The notes under the pieces are model-generated. The model did no database searches. It was not told the DNA's origin and saw only the letters and a program-made list of their open reading frames with translations. Below are positions 38,501 to 50,300 of a stretch of 64,000 nucleotides of DNA, in pieces. The DNA comes from Corylus avellana (lineage: Eukaryota; Streptophyta; Magnoliopsida; Fagales; Betulaceae). The stretch's first letter is position 1, and each line of letters opens with the position of its first letter. The stretch spans positions 25,288,046-25,352,045 of the forward strand of contig NC_081547.1 in assembly GCF_901000735.1 (NCBI RefSeq). Direction: 5' to 3'. Position numbers and translations under genes: made by a program.

Positions 38501-40141
38501 CAATAACATCATTTATTTTTTGGAGAGCAAAATTGGTGCATTCATACAAATATAAAACTAAAAATAAAAAACAAAAAGACGACCATATGAAAACAGAGAT
38601 TAACAGTCAGATAATTTTTTGATAAGTTACAGTCAGTTAGATAATTTTAAAGTTTAGTCATCGATTGTTCATAAACAAATTCATTAGAAAGAAAAAGGTG
38701 GAAAAAAAATCAACATTAAGGTGATAATATGGAAAGGAAGTATTTTAAGTACCTGATAAATTGTCTCGAATTCGTGCACCAATTATCCGCTCATCAACTT
38801 CATCTTTCAGAAATGATATTACTTCTGCATGGTTAAGCACAGCTGCACCAGCTAATGCGGCAGTCAATGCCAGTCCAATGTTAACTCGCGAGTCATTCAT
38901 CTGGCCATCATAATAAACCACTGTCCCCTTCATGTTTCTATCTTTACCCTTCCTTGCAAGTGTGGGGAAGAGCTCACTAGATTCTTGCGCAGAATAATAT
39001 CTGGACAAATGTAATAGGCGTGCTCCTGCGACCAAATCGTACATTTTCAAGCCCATCCAGTAGTATACTACCTCAAACCAGTCAAAACATGGTGTCATGC
39101 ATGGTAAAGCATGACATAGGTGTGGTGCATTCTCAATCATCTGTTTACGTTCCTCTAGCGCATGGAATACCAGCTTCAGCTGCCCATAGTCAAGATTAAA
39201 GACGGCTTTCTCCAAGTAACGAACTCCTAAAAGGTAGTCCAAAGAAATACAAATAAACGATTTGCTCAAAAGCTAAAAGACAACTATATGTGACAAATTT
39301 ACAATGAAAAATTTACAAGCAAAGAAGCCAATGACAAGATCAACACCTACAACTTTTCACAATAAAATATTTATTTCTTTGGCCCAAATGGAAATAGAAT
39401 ACCTCTACAGACAACCAATCGGATTTTTAATACGAACACATCAGTGGCTGATAAAAAGAAAAAAGAAGAGGAAGAACAAGAAGAAACCCACTTCTTTCTC
39501 AACTAGTTATGCATATGCCAAACCCATGACCATTGCAACGAATTCTAACTCACTAAGAAATGGAGGTCAATGAAAATCAGACACAATGATCGATTCTAAC
39601 GCACGCGTGTATGATCAACCTGATTAACTAAATTTTCTTTCAATTATCAAAATCATAGCCATACACATCCAATTGCAAAGAAATAAAACTGCCAATCACG
39701 AACAAATTTATACAAGGAATTCAATGCATATACACATATACGCATACGCATGAAAATGGTTTGCGTTTACATACCTCCATGAATGAGCTTCGTGGACCTC
39801 GAGGACGTGCCGGAAGAGAAATCCTCTCGCTCGACGAGTCCGACGCGGAGGCCTCGGGTGACGGCGTCGAGGGCGACGCCGCATCCTGTGGCGCCGCCAC
39901 CAATCACGAGGACGTCGAGCGGGTTAACCGAGCTGGAGCCGATCAGTGCCGACTCCTGGACCGCCCTGGACGGAACGGCAGCGTTCAGGTCGCTGATCCT
40001 CTGCCGAATTGGCGAGAGCTGGGACCCACCGTTGAGGTCGTTGGCTGACAGCGCTGGCTGGTAGAGGAGGACCGCGCCTCCGGCTGCGGCGGCTAATGCC
40101 GCGGCGCACAGGCGGCGGCTCAGGCGAGCCGTGGCGGCCAT
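32564..40141 (-). CDS. SDP6: mitochondrial FAD-dependent glycerol-3-phosphate dehydrogenase
   Basis: Six exons: 40141-39775, 39226-38753, 36973-36642, 36119-35959, 35632-35374, 32863-32564; 1893 nt, 630 aa (Arabidopsis SDP6 is about 629). The N-terminus ([22 protein letters not shown]) is an Arg/Ala-rich mitochondrial presequence running into a hydrophobic stretch. An FAD-binding Rossmann motif GGGATGCG lies at about 81-88, and RSTKLIHGG at about 115-123. Exon 3 carries [12 protein letters not shown] and [13 protein letters not shown], family motifs of GlpD-type dehydrogenases. Reaction: glycerol-3-phosphate to dihydroxyacetone phosphate, with electrons passed to ubiquinone at the outer face of the inner mitochondrial membrane; needed for using glycerol from seed oil. 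Introns 2 (1.8 kb) and 5 (2.5 kb) contain retroelement remnants. Divergent from VPS33, with starts 1.2 kb apart. Confidence 0.96.
34030..34860 (-). mobile_element. possible A-tailed retroposed segment in SDP6 intron 5
   Basis: Read on the minus strand, a moderately GC-rich segment starts near 34860 and ends in an A-rich stretch (aaaaaaataaaaaaaataaaag) near 34050-34025. A short frame reads QANLLAHSL, resembling the RNase H-end motif of plant LINE ORF2 ('REANxxAHxLA'). A poly-A/GA run interrupts it at about 34718-34742. No target-site duplication was found, so this is only a probable non-LTR retrotransposon derivative. Confidence 0.35.
37265..38425 (+). mobile_element. decayed LINE-1 3' region in SDP6 intron 2
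   Basis: Plus-strand frames with stops and shifts read RSYYHVLS, then [13 protein letters not shown] and [19 protein letters not shown] (the zf-RVT zinc-binding region at the end of plant LINE ORF2), then [15 protein letters not shown]. After an inserted block at 37818-38276 the LINE resumes (LPFSSFREF) and ends in a typical plant LINE 3' UTR (ttctcttgtatact...gagattgaattactt) with an A-tail. It lies antisense to SDP6. Confidence 0.8.
37818..38276 (-). mobile_element. probable solo LTR inserted in the LINE remnant
   Basis: About 459 bp interrupt the LINE reading frame. On the minus strand it starts TGATAC and ends GCATCA, an imperfect short inverted repeat typical of LTR ends. It contains a purine-rich GA segment near one end and an A/T-rich region with aataaaa. 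The LINE homology stops on its left and resumes on its right, proving an insertion. I could not find a clean 5-bp target duplication (caacg versus cagca). Confidence 0.6.
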
Positions 40142-41338
40142 ACGGGGTGCTTTCAGTGAGAAGGTAGAGAGAGAGATGGTTGTGGGCGAGGACTGAGGAG
40201 GTTTGAGAGGATCAATCCGCGGTTATAAAAGCTTGCCTTGGGAATCGGTCAATAGGTTCGTTGTTTCTGTACTGAAATGCCCGTGCGTTGATCAGATAAA
40301 AAAAAAAAAAAAAACGAAATGCCTGCGTGTGTTCGAAACAGTGGAAACAGTATGGAATCCAGTAGGCGAAATGGCCATAATAGCTCTCTGAGAAATAGGA
40401 TCTGCACCCCTTTTTTTTTTTTTCATTGTTTAAAATTTATTAATTTTAAAATCAAAATTAAAATAATAAAAAATAAAAAAATAAAAAGGGGTGATTGACC
40501 ACCCCAGCCGACCCAGTTGAGCCCTGGGGGTGGCTAGTAGGGGTGGTCGAAGTCACCTCATGGCCCTTGAGAGTGGATTGGCCACCTCAAGAGCCAAACC
40601 CACTAAACCTATTTTTAATTTTTCTTTTTCTTTTGGGCCACTCCTAAGGGCAATGGGGTGGCTTTGAGGTCGTTCGGCCACTTCCAAGGCTCAACGGGGG
40701 AGCCAATCACCCCATTTTTAATTTTTAATTAATTTATTAATTTTTTATCATTTTAATTTTGATTTTAAAATTAATAGATTTTAAACAATAAAAAATTAAA
40801 ATGGATAAAAGATTGACTTTTTATTGCAATCAAGCTTTTTTTTTTTTTTTCATTATGAAATTTTGTAAAAAAATATATTCTAAATTCTAATGAAAAAATA
40901 ATATATTGATTTAATTCAAAAATTCATTCAGAAAAACTTTATCTAATTATGAATATATATTTCACGTTTCAAAGGGATAATCCCGACAATTGCATCTGCA
41001 TTTCGTCATTTAAAGATAATATATTGAAGCTTTTGAGTAGTTCTACGTGTGTACGTCAGTACGTGGATCCACCGCCCATGTTCCAACGAGCTAATAAAGC
41101 TGCATGGCTCGCTCGTGACTGACAACTTTTTTCAAAATCTATTGATTAAAATGGGAACCAGGTCCAAGCCCACCCATCACCGTTCAAACAAGCAGGCCCA
41201 AGAAAACAAGTGAAAGCCCAAGAAGTAGTTTCCACGCTGGCACGCTCAATTCCAAGCATTCGACTCGGCGAGCATCTTCCTCGCACAGCACAGACGAGAG
41301 AAATTCTCAGCTCGTACAGAGAGAGACATTTCGCTCCA
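40142..41338. promoter_or_regulatory. bidirectional spacer of SDP6 and VPS33
   Basis: The two genes are transcribed away from each other from this 1.2-kb spacer, so it must hold both promoters. Its middle is occupied by a palindromic repeat element (about 40425-40789), leaving about 280 bp on the SDP6 side and about 550 bp on the VPS33 side. No specific factor site is claimed. Confidence 0.6.
40425..40789. mobile_element. palindromic MITE-like element between SDP6 and VPS33
   Basis: The ends are long AT-rich inverted repeats: 40425 onward reads attgtttaaaatttattaat, and the right end (to 40789) is its near-exact inverse. The interior is GC-rich, with gggtggc/ggccacc words in both orientations, similar in style to the interior of the element at 869-1928 and to the fragment at 55680-55750. 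No coding capacity. No target-site duplication was identified, so the true borders may lie further out. Confidence 0.6.
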
Positions 41339-44300
41339 ATGGCTCAGATTCCGAACCTAGACAATGCTCCTCTCAATTTCACATCCCTCAGGTACACAAG
41401 CCCTAATTTCTCATTTTTATTTTCGTCGACACTCATTTTTATAATCAATTCAGCTATTGTTTGCTTCTTTCTTTGGATCATTTTCAGGGAACAGTCTCAG
41501 AAGGAGCTCATAAACATCCTCAAGAATGTGAGTCTTACTTTATTATTTATCTGTTTGGTTACCGAGAAAACACCGAGAAAAGAAAATAGCCAATAGAAGT
41601 CGTGGATATTTAAAATTTTAGATTTAGAATTGTACTTTATTTTTGTTGTTTGGCGTATAAATCAGAAAATCATAGGGCTTAAATTTGGTTAGAAATGATA
41701 CTGAATACCGATTTTTACTTATTTTGTTTGGCGGGGTTTACAGAATCGAGGGAAAAAGTGCTTGATAATCGATCCAAAGCTCGGCGGCTCTCTCTCATTG
41801 ATCATCCAGACATCACTTCTAAAGGCATTTCTCTTCAACTTTAGTTACGTATTTTTGTGTCTATTAGGCTTTGTTAGTTTTAATAGAACTTAGATTTATC
41901 CAAAAAAAAAAAAGGGTTCTAATAGAATTTAGAATATGAAAAAAATTACACTAACTTACTACAATGTGTAATCGATTAAGCATATTATGGACTAATAATG
42001 TGTCCTTTTAGGCGTTCTATTGTCTTGGAAAAGATTTGGTTAAAAAAATTGTAGTCCGTTGAAACAAGCTCTGCTTTAAAAAAATTATAGTCCGTTAAAT
42101 GTTGCCTTTAACTTCTATTTTTGAGAAATTGCTGCTAATTACAAACAGGAACATGGGGTCGAATTGCGGCATCTTTCAGCTGAACCAATTCAGACTGACT
42201 GCACCAAAGTGGTTTACCTTCTCCGTTCTCAGCTTGATTTGATGAAATTTATATGTTCAAATGTTCATAACGATATATCAAAAGGACTTCAAAGGGAATA
42301 TTATGTTTATTTTGTCCCTCGCCGCGCAGTTGCATGTGAGAAGGTAGACATTTTTTGGTAGTTGATGTGGTTGAACAACTTAAGCTATGAGTTCAATGAT
42401 CTCAATATGCGTGCATTGGCTGTAAGTATCCTTTTGGTTTTGCAGGTCCTTGAAGAGGAAAACATTCATCACTTGATAACTATAGGGGAGTACCCGTTGT
42501 ATGTTGTTCCATTGGAAGAGGATGTATTATCCTTTGAACTCGATCTTGCTTATAAAGTATGGAAAAAATTGCTTTGTCTACTTGCTGTGGATTTATGTTA
42601 ATTATCTCTTTGGGCTTCTAATGTCTTTATTTTTTTTCTGTGTTTTTTTTCTTCATATGCTAGGAAAGCCAAGTTGATGGTGATACTACCTCACTTTGGC
42701 ATATCGCAAAATCCATTCACAAGCTTGAGGTTGTGTGATTTCTGGAATGTAATTTCGTTTTTCATGTAAAGGATTAAGCGTTAGAACAATATAAACCTAT
42801 AAAGTTAGAATATTTATTTCAAATCAAAAAAGACTTTTGTTAACATAAACATTTAATAATGATATATATGCTCGTATTTGTAATTTTTTCCTTTAATTGA
42901 AAGTTTTACATTTATTTGTGTCTTAGTTCTCTTTTGGGGTGGTGCCGAATGTGAGGGCGAAAGGCAAAGCATCAGTTCGTGTTGCAGATATCCTAAACCG
43001 CATGCAAGTAGAGGAACCGGTTAACTCTTCTGATGTAATTATGCATTACTTCAAGCTCCTTTTCAAGTAGACTAGCCTAAAAATGTGTTTTTACCAAATG
43101 ATGTTCACTACATTGCATCCCATTGATTTTTTTTCTTTTTATATTCTTCAGATGGTTGTGCCAGAGATAAATACACTCATCCTTTTAGATAGGGAGGTAT
43201 CTTTCTTGTCGCTCTATCTCTGTCTATTTCATTGTATATTTTATGACTCAATCTTATGCTAGTTGCAAATGATATGCAACTATATGTTGAAATTGTCTTG
43301 AGCTTGAAGATCAATTTGGCTAAGTCAGAATTTGTTCCTGTAGGTATTGTGAATAATATAGAAGACTTGGCTAGAATCTTGGGATGCAGGGTCTATTCTT
43401 TGCCCATGAAGTACCTAGGTCTTCCTTTGGGTGCTTCTTTCAAAGCCAAATCTATTTGCAATGACATTATTGAGAAGGTTGAGTGTCGTTTGGCTGGTTG
43501 GAAACGGCTGTAATTGTCTAAAGGGGGTATAGGATTACCTTAATCAAGAGCACTTTGTCTAACTTGCCTACCTACTTCTTGTCTTTGTTTCCCCTCCCAA
43601 CTAGCATTGCCAATCAAATTAAGAAGTTACAGTGGAATTTATTGTGGGAAGGTATGATTGAAGAGGTCAAATTTCACCTAGTAAGCTAGTCCAAGGTGTG
43701 TTCTTTGATCACAAAGGGGGTTTGAGAGTTCGGAATTTGCTCATGTTCAACTGAGCCCTTATGAGGAGGTGGTTATAGTGTTTCTCTTATGAGAGAAAGG
43801 CTCTTTGTAGAATGGTTGTGGTCGTTAAATATGGTAGTTAGTGGGGTGGGTGGTTGTGGCGTCCCACATCGCTTGGGCATGGAGATAAAGATATACTTAT
43901 ATGTATACTTACACCCTTAATGATAATAACGTGTTTTAAAGGTGATGGTCATGATTTCATCAGAATTTCGCAGTTAAGCGATCTTATGTGAGAGTGGTAC
44001 CAGCATAGGTGACCTCCTGGGAAGTTTGGTTCGGAGAAGCCAAAAGCGGACAATATTGTGTGTCAATGGGGTGAAGTGTTACAAATGGTATTAGAGTCAT
44101 TACCTAACCTGAGATGGGGGGAGCGTGCATGTAACACCCCTGCTCCAAGTGGTATGATATTGTCCGCTTTGGGCCAAGCCCGCACCGTTTTATTATTGGG
44201 TTTACCCCCAAAAGGCCTCATACTATTTAGAGAGAGTATATTCCATATAAACACATCATCTTTTCTATGCCCAGGCAATGTGGGACGTCACAATCATTCC

Positions 44301-47300
44301 CTCTTAGGACCCAGCGTCCTCGCTGGCGACCCTCATGGGCTTGTGCACGCTTCCCCCATCTCAAGCTGTGCTATGGCTCTGATACTATAATGTAACACCC
44401 CTGCTCCAAGTAGTATGATATTGTCCGCTTTGGGCTAAGCCCGCACGGTTTTATTATTGGATTTACCTCCAAAAGGCCTCATACCATTTAGAGAGAGTAT
44501 ATTTCATATAAACACATCATCTTTTCCATGCCTAGGCAATGTGGGACATCACAGTGCACAAGCCCATGGGTGTCGCCAGCGGGCACTCGCTGGGATGCCA
44601 AGAATGGGATGATCCCATGAGGGTCGCCAGTGAGGACGCTGAGTCCCAAGAGGAGGTGATTGTGGCGTCTCACATTACCTGGGTATGGAGATGGAGATGT
44701 GCTTATATGTATACTTACCTCCTTCATGATAATAACGCATTTTAAAGCCGTGATGGTCATGATCCCATTAGAACTCCGCAGTTAAGTGAGCTTATGCGAG
44801 AGTAGTACTAGGATGAGTGACCTACTGGAAAGTCTAGTTCGAGAGAGCCAAAAGCGGATAATATTGTGTGTCATTGGGGGTGGGGCGTTATAGTGGTGCT
44901 CTAATGAAGTCATTTGGTCATATAGGGTGGATCTTCGGAAATTCATTACGAGGGGTTGAGAAGAGTTTTCGAGATATTCTAGATTTAAGGTGGGTGACGG
45001 CTCCAAGATTAATTTTTGGCATAGCTTGTGGTGTGAGGAACAACCCTTTAAGGTAGCGTTTTCGGAGTTGTATAGCACTGGTTGCCTTAGGGATCCTTCC
45101 ATGATTGATCATCTTCAATTTTCTAATGGCTCTCCTCAGTTAGAACGGCACATGATTATTAGTTGGAATTCTTTTCTTTATTTTTCAATAAGTTGTATTC
45201 CATCAATTTGAAACAAGATGGTGTAGAAAAGCTTTATTTTTTGGGTTATTTAGTTTAGCGTGGGTCATGCCTTGTTGTGTGAGAGATCTCCTCGCTTGTT
45301 GGAGAGGGCAGTTTGGTAATTCTTAAAGTGTAGCTATATAGAAGATGATTCCTCTCTATTTGATGTGGTGCATTTGGAGAGAGAAATGACCGGAGCTTTA
45401 AAGATAGTGAGAGGACGGTGGTGGTGCTAAAGACATTCTTTTTCCATACCCTTTTTCAATGGATAGCTGCTTGTGATTGTTTTCATATTTCTAGTTTTCA
45501 TGACTTTCCTCTCTCGCTTTTTTTTTTTTTTTTTTTTGAAATGTTTTTTTTTTCTAGATAGGTGTTTCTCTTGTATGCTTCCGGTGTACTCGGAGGTGCG
45601 CCCTTTGGTTTTTAATGACCTTCATTTACTTATATATATATAAATTTTAAAAAAATAAATAAAAATATGCAACTAATGTGTTTTAGACATTGTAAATCTT
45701 CTTTACCTACCTCATTCTTGGAGTACTAGCAAACTCTTTGCCTATCTATACATTTAAAACTCAGTGAATTCCCTAGAGGGGGGACTCTAATAAGAAAGTT
45801 GAATACTTAGTCGATCAACCCTTACTCTTACTGTATAAACATTTCATAATAGAAATGAATAAGTTCCATTTACATGGTCTCATAATCAATCATTCATGAT
45901 ATATCCAAATACCAAACTCACCCTCTATATAACCTACACAAAGTAAAAGAAGTTCTTGGTGAATTATGAATCTTCTTCGATTGAATCAATTCTGCTGGTT
46001 TATATGATCTGAGGTTCTGTGGTCAATTCTTCTCTTAAACCTAGTGGACTTGGAGAATAAGGCCAGTATGGTTGGTCCTAAAATTAATCCATAGACCCAT
46101 TAAAACTAACCTGAAGTGACATTTCTTATTGTAAGTAATCGAGATATTATTAAAAGCGCAAGGCAACCCCATACACATAGGAATAGTACAAGAGAAGCCG
46201 CCTAATTAGTGGGGTCTGACCTGAAGTGACATATAAGCCAAAAGATGACTAAGCCCAACTTTACTTATAAAAGAAAAAGACTAAGCCCAACTAACTGCAC
46301 TACAAGCCCAAAACAAAAATCAACAACAATACCCTTGACCCCAAATTCAGAAACCAATACTTTATATACATCAATTCCCTCTACAGTTTACTTCATTAAA
46401 TTAGTGACATGTACATTTGTGCTTACTTACCACAAAGAAGGGGTTTACGCTTTGGTTTAGATTTGAATCTGTCTCATTCTTAAAATTGAACCAATTTCTT
46501 AAAGGTGTAACATATTTTTGTAGGCTCTTGTCAAGTATTCTGGATGAACACAGTCTTCAGTCTTAATGCTTATTGCTATTCCTTAATACCAGATTTCAAG
46601 TTTCTTACAGGAAGAAGGATGTAAAGAAATATAGAGAAGTTGATAATAAATTGAGGAATAATAAATTCTTGTTAAGAATTGTCAGACATCAATGATTGAT
46701 TCTCATATAAAAAAGGTTTTAAACTAATTCTCATTTTGAGCTACTATTACTGTATTACATACTTAGTTGTAGATTTATCATGTCTATAGTTATATAGATT
46801 CATGCTTTTGCTTAAAGTTGGCTATCCTTGGCTGCAGGTGGATATGGTTACTCCTATGTGCTCTCAATTAACATATGAAGGGCTGCTTGATGAGGTAAGC
46901 TGATGTATGGATAAGTAATCAACAAAGGAAGTCCATATTTATGCTATGTATAATTGTTTATGGCATGATATAGCATGACACTGGAATTCTGTGATTGATG
47001 GGGATAACAAATTATATTCCTCATGATTTCCTTGTACAAGTTCAATCAGCTTATTGAAGTCTTTCACTCCCCACCCTGACCCCAACAGGGGGTGCCTCCA
47101 ATCTCCTGCTTGGAGGATTGAGGTCAAATATGTATTTCTTTTTTATGTAAATTTGGAATTTAGCTGTGTTCTAAACATTGTAAATTTTCTTTATGTTATA
47201 TACATGCTGGTTAGAATTAAGTTACTGGGACTTATAATACTACTGAACATCCATTTGTGTTAGCATCAGATAGTTTTGGTTTTATTTATGCGATAGCTAA

Positions 47301-50300
47301 ATTGTAGCAGCTCAAGAGAAATTATCTTTAATACTTTCCTGTGTGGGATTGAAATTGGATATATGTTATTTCTGGTTATATGGATTTTGTTATAAGCTCT
47401 CTCTAATAGGTTCACTGCAGTTTCTGCGTATCAATAATGGTTCTGTGGAGCTTGATTCATCTATCATGGGTGTCCAACAAGAGGGGAAAAAGATAAAAGT
47501 TCCACTTAATTCAAGGTAAATTAATGTCTCCACTTCATATATCTTGCTGCTCTTTATTATTTTTAAATTAAGAAAATACTATTTTCACACTTTGATTGGT
47601 TTCTTCCACATTATCCCCTCTCACAAGGTGGGACCCACATTTTGAGAGAAGGTGGTCTAGAAGCCATTCGTGGTGTGTGACGAGGGATATCATTATTGTT
47701 TCTGATTATATGGACTTTGTTTCCCTCAAATATGGTTAAATAATTAATGTTCTAAATGGTGGCTAAGCCTCTGGAGCAAAGCCTAGAGTTTTCCATGAAT
47801 TATGTATGTATGTAGTTATGAATAATGTTGAAATATCATTTCTTTCTTTACTTATCAAAAAAAAAGAAATGTCATTTCTTTCTAAAAATTATCTCCCTTA
47901 TGAATCAAAAGAATTATATTAGAATGTAATATGTATAATTGACTATAATATGCATAATTTGCTAGAAAGGCAGCCAAACAGAGGAACAAGTGTACAACTT
48001 CTTGGCAGACCCTATGTGGACAGCAAGGAATAAACCTTTTAGTTTCACATGAGCATGGAACAAAACATCTTTGAAATTCCAAAACTTGAGAGTTTCAAAG
48101 TGTTTATGCAGTTTCTATTGTTTCTCTATCTGTTATGAAATGTTAGTTTCCAGAATAACCTATAGGATGAAACTAGTACCCTCTATCGTATTTAACCAAT
48201 ACCAATAATGGTCATGAAATTATACTGGCAATTGAAAGCGGGGGCGGGGGTTGGTGGTTGGATGAGTTGGGATATGGTTGAATATTTAATCATATTGATT
48301 TCCCTAGAATATGGTCAATAATTAAGACTTAAGTTGCTTAAAGAAAAAAAAAATGTAGAGTAAATCCAAAAAAGAGAATAAAAAATATAAATAACAAAAA
48401 GAAACCAATTAGAAAAGGTGACAATTTTTGTGGAAGGAAAATTACTTGATTGGTTGAGTGTTGTCATTTCGTCTGCTTGTGGTTTCATGAAGAAAGATGA
48501 AGGAAAGAAGCCATCTTTTCTCTTTTGTTGTAAAAGTGAGATGGATAAAGTCAATTGTTTGGCATTTGAAAGGAATGGGATAGCCACTTTCTTCCTAGCC
48601 TTTAGAGGAATGATGCAACTATAGCACTAACCCAAATAGATCTTTTCCTTCTTGGTTGTTTAGTTGCTCTTCTTTTTTTGTCTTTTTAATTTTTCTCTCT
48701 TCTTCTTGGCATATTCATTTACTGCTGGTGGTTTGAATTTTAGTGACAAGCTGTTTAAGGAGATAAGGGATCTCAACTTCGAAGTTGTTGTCCAGGTTGA
48801 TCTATTTTAACCAGTTTATGTTACTTTCCATTATAGCTTATACTTCTATTTCCAAATCTTTCTCTCGTGTCAGTTGTCTCTGAAAAACTATCGTTGTTTT
48901 TCTTGGAGTTCCATTTTCTTAGTTGCCATTTGCAGTATGATTGCAGATTCTACGTCAGAAAGCAACATCCATGAAACAGGACTATACAGAGATGACAACA
49001 ACTGTAAGTGAATGGTTTAACATCTGAACATGGCTTCTCTTTCACACTTATGTTTGCGGCCGAGTTGAATATGTGCATGAAACTTATGTTAGTTCTGAAA
49101 TAAATTTGTCCAATTTCTCTGCCATAAAAGTCATATTCCTTAGTAAAACATGTAGTAGCTATAGTTTTTAATTACAAGCTAGGATGCCATTGCATGTAGG
49201 CTTGAATAATTCAACCACAGAATTGAGGAAATATTTCTGAGTCAATGATGCCCGATCAACCTTTAGTATTGTACTGCACATACGTTTCTATCCTCAAATC
49301 ACTAAGGGCTTCCCTTTCCGTACATTTTAATGATTTTGTTAATGTTTTCTAATGGACTGCTATATAATGCACAGACACAGACAGTTTCTGAACTAAAGGA
49401 CTTTGTCAGAAAGCTGAATTCCTTGCCAGAAATGACTGTATGTATTTTTTCCTGTTTTTAATTTTCATTTTGGAGATTTAAAACAGGTGTTTCCAATTGA
49501 TCTTAATTTGCTGGTAATTATTGCTTTAGAGGCACATAAATCTTGCTCAGCATCTGTCGACGTGCACATCAAAGCCAACATTTCTTGGGCAACTTGACAT
49601 GGAACACACTATTGTTGAGGGACAGAGTTATGACATGTGAGCTGATTTAATACTGTTATCAACCACTTTTGACAACTTGATACATGCAGTGATTTTATGC
49701 TTTTCATTTTATAATATTGTGACTAGACTCAATTACAAAAGCATGCTTATGTGCTGTATAATTCGGGTGTGAATGGTTTACTGAATTTCAGAAGAATTTA
49801 TGTTCTGCTTTAGGTCACGCATTATGTTTGGTTTATTTGACAATCAGCTTCATTTCGATTATCTCCAATAGTACCTTTCTGTTACTGACATTTGTTTAAC
49901 TTTCAAAAAGTGGAAACTGCTTTTGGACTTATATTTTCTTCTTTGGAATGCATCAGAGCTTTCGAGCCACTCTGCTGAAAGAAATTTGTACTTTTTTTTT
50001 TGTCGGATGCTGGCATCTTTTACTTGCAGCTCACTTCAAAACTCAATCGAGTATTATTGTCTTTTTTCCCCTTCTCAATTAGTGATTATATCAGTATCAT
50101 TACGGAATAGCTGACATGTCACTTTTTTTAAGCAATTGTATCATTTATCTTGTCTTGGTTATAAGAATCTGTGCATTTCTTCTGGTATCTTGAAGTTATT
50201 TCTCAAGATTTATTCTTTTCAATTTGTCAAAGATATGGTTTGTGGATTGGCAGTCCCCTAGATCCTAATTTCCAAAAGTATGAAACTGATGCAGATGCTT

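Larger units (their letters stand above)
43855..44892 (+). mobile_element. Cassandra-type TRIM retrotransposon with 5S-like LTRs
   Basis: 5' LTR 43855-44083 (229 bp), 3' LTR 44661-44892 (232 bp), both starting tgtggcgt; the 5' LTR ends aca and the 3' LTR ata. The 5-bp duplication gtggt flanks the element (43850-43854 and 44893-44897). The primer-binding site tggtattagagtc follows the 5' LTR at 44086, matching the usual tggtatcagagc complement of initiator tRNA-Met. A purine-rich tract (aagaggaggtgat) precedes the 3' LTR. Each LTR carries a 5S rRNA-like block, the hallmark of Cassandra. There is no coding region. The interior is split by a second, antisense TRIM at 44130-44553; without it and one duplication the element was about 609 bp. 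Confidence 0.93.
43250..45660 (+). mobile_element. decayed LINE-1 remnant in VPS33 intron 8
   Basis: Left part 43250-43849 reads [14 protein letters not shown] and [19 protein letters not shown], the C-terminal reverse-transcriptase region of plant LINE-1 ORF2. Right part 44898-45660 continues with a frame reading [15 protein letters not shown], then a degenerate tail and a typical LINE 3' UTR (tttctcttgtatgcttcc...gcgccctttgg) and A/T-rich tail. The two parts are separated by the Cassandra insertion at 43855-44892. It has many stops, so it is dead. Same strand as VPS33. Confidence 0.85.

Noticed and set aside
39761..40109. Plus- and minus-strand alternative frames over SDP6 exon 1
   Set aside because: GC-rich shadow frames; the 124-codon minus frame is the real SDP6 exon.
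43942..44032. A genuine 5S rRNA gene
   Set aside because: Lacks the 5' part of 5S rRNA, is diverged, and sits inside LTRs with PBS, PPT and TSD, so it is a Cassandra component.
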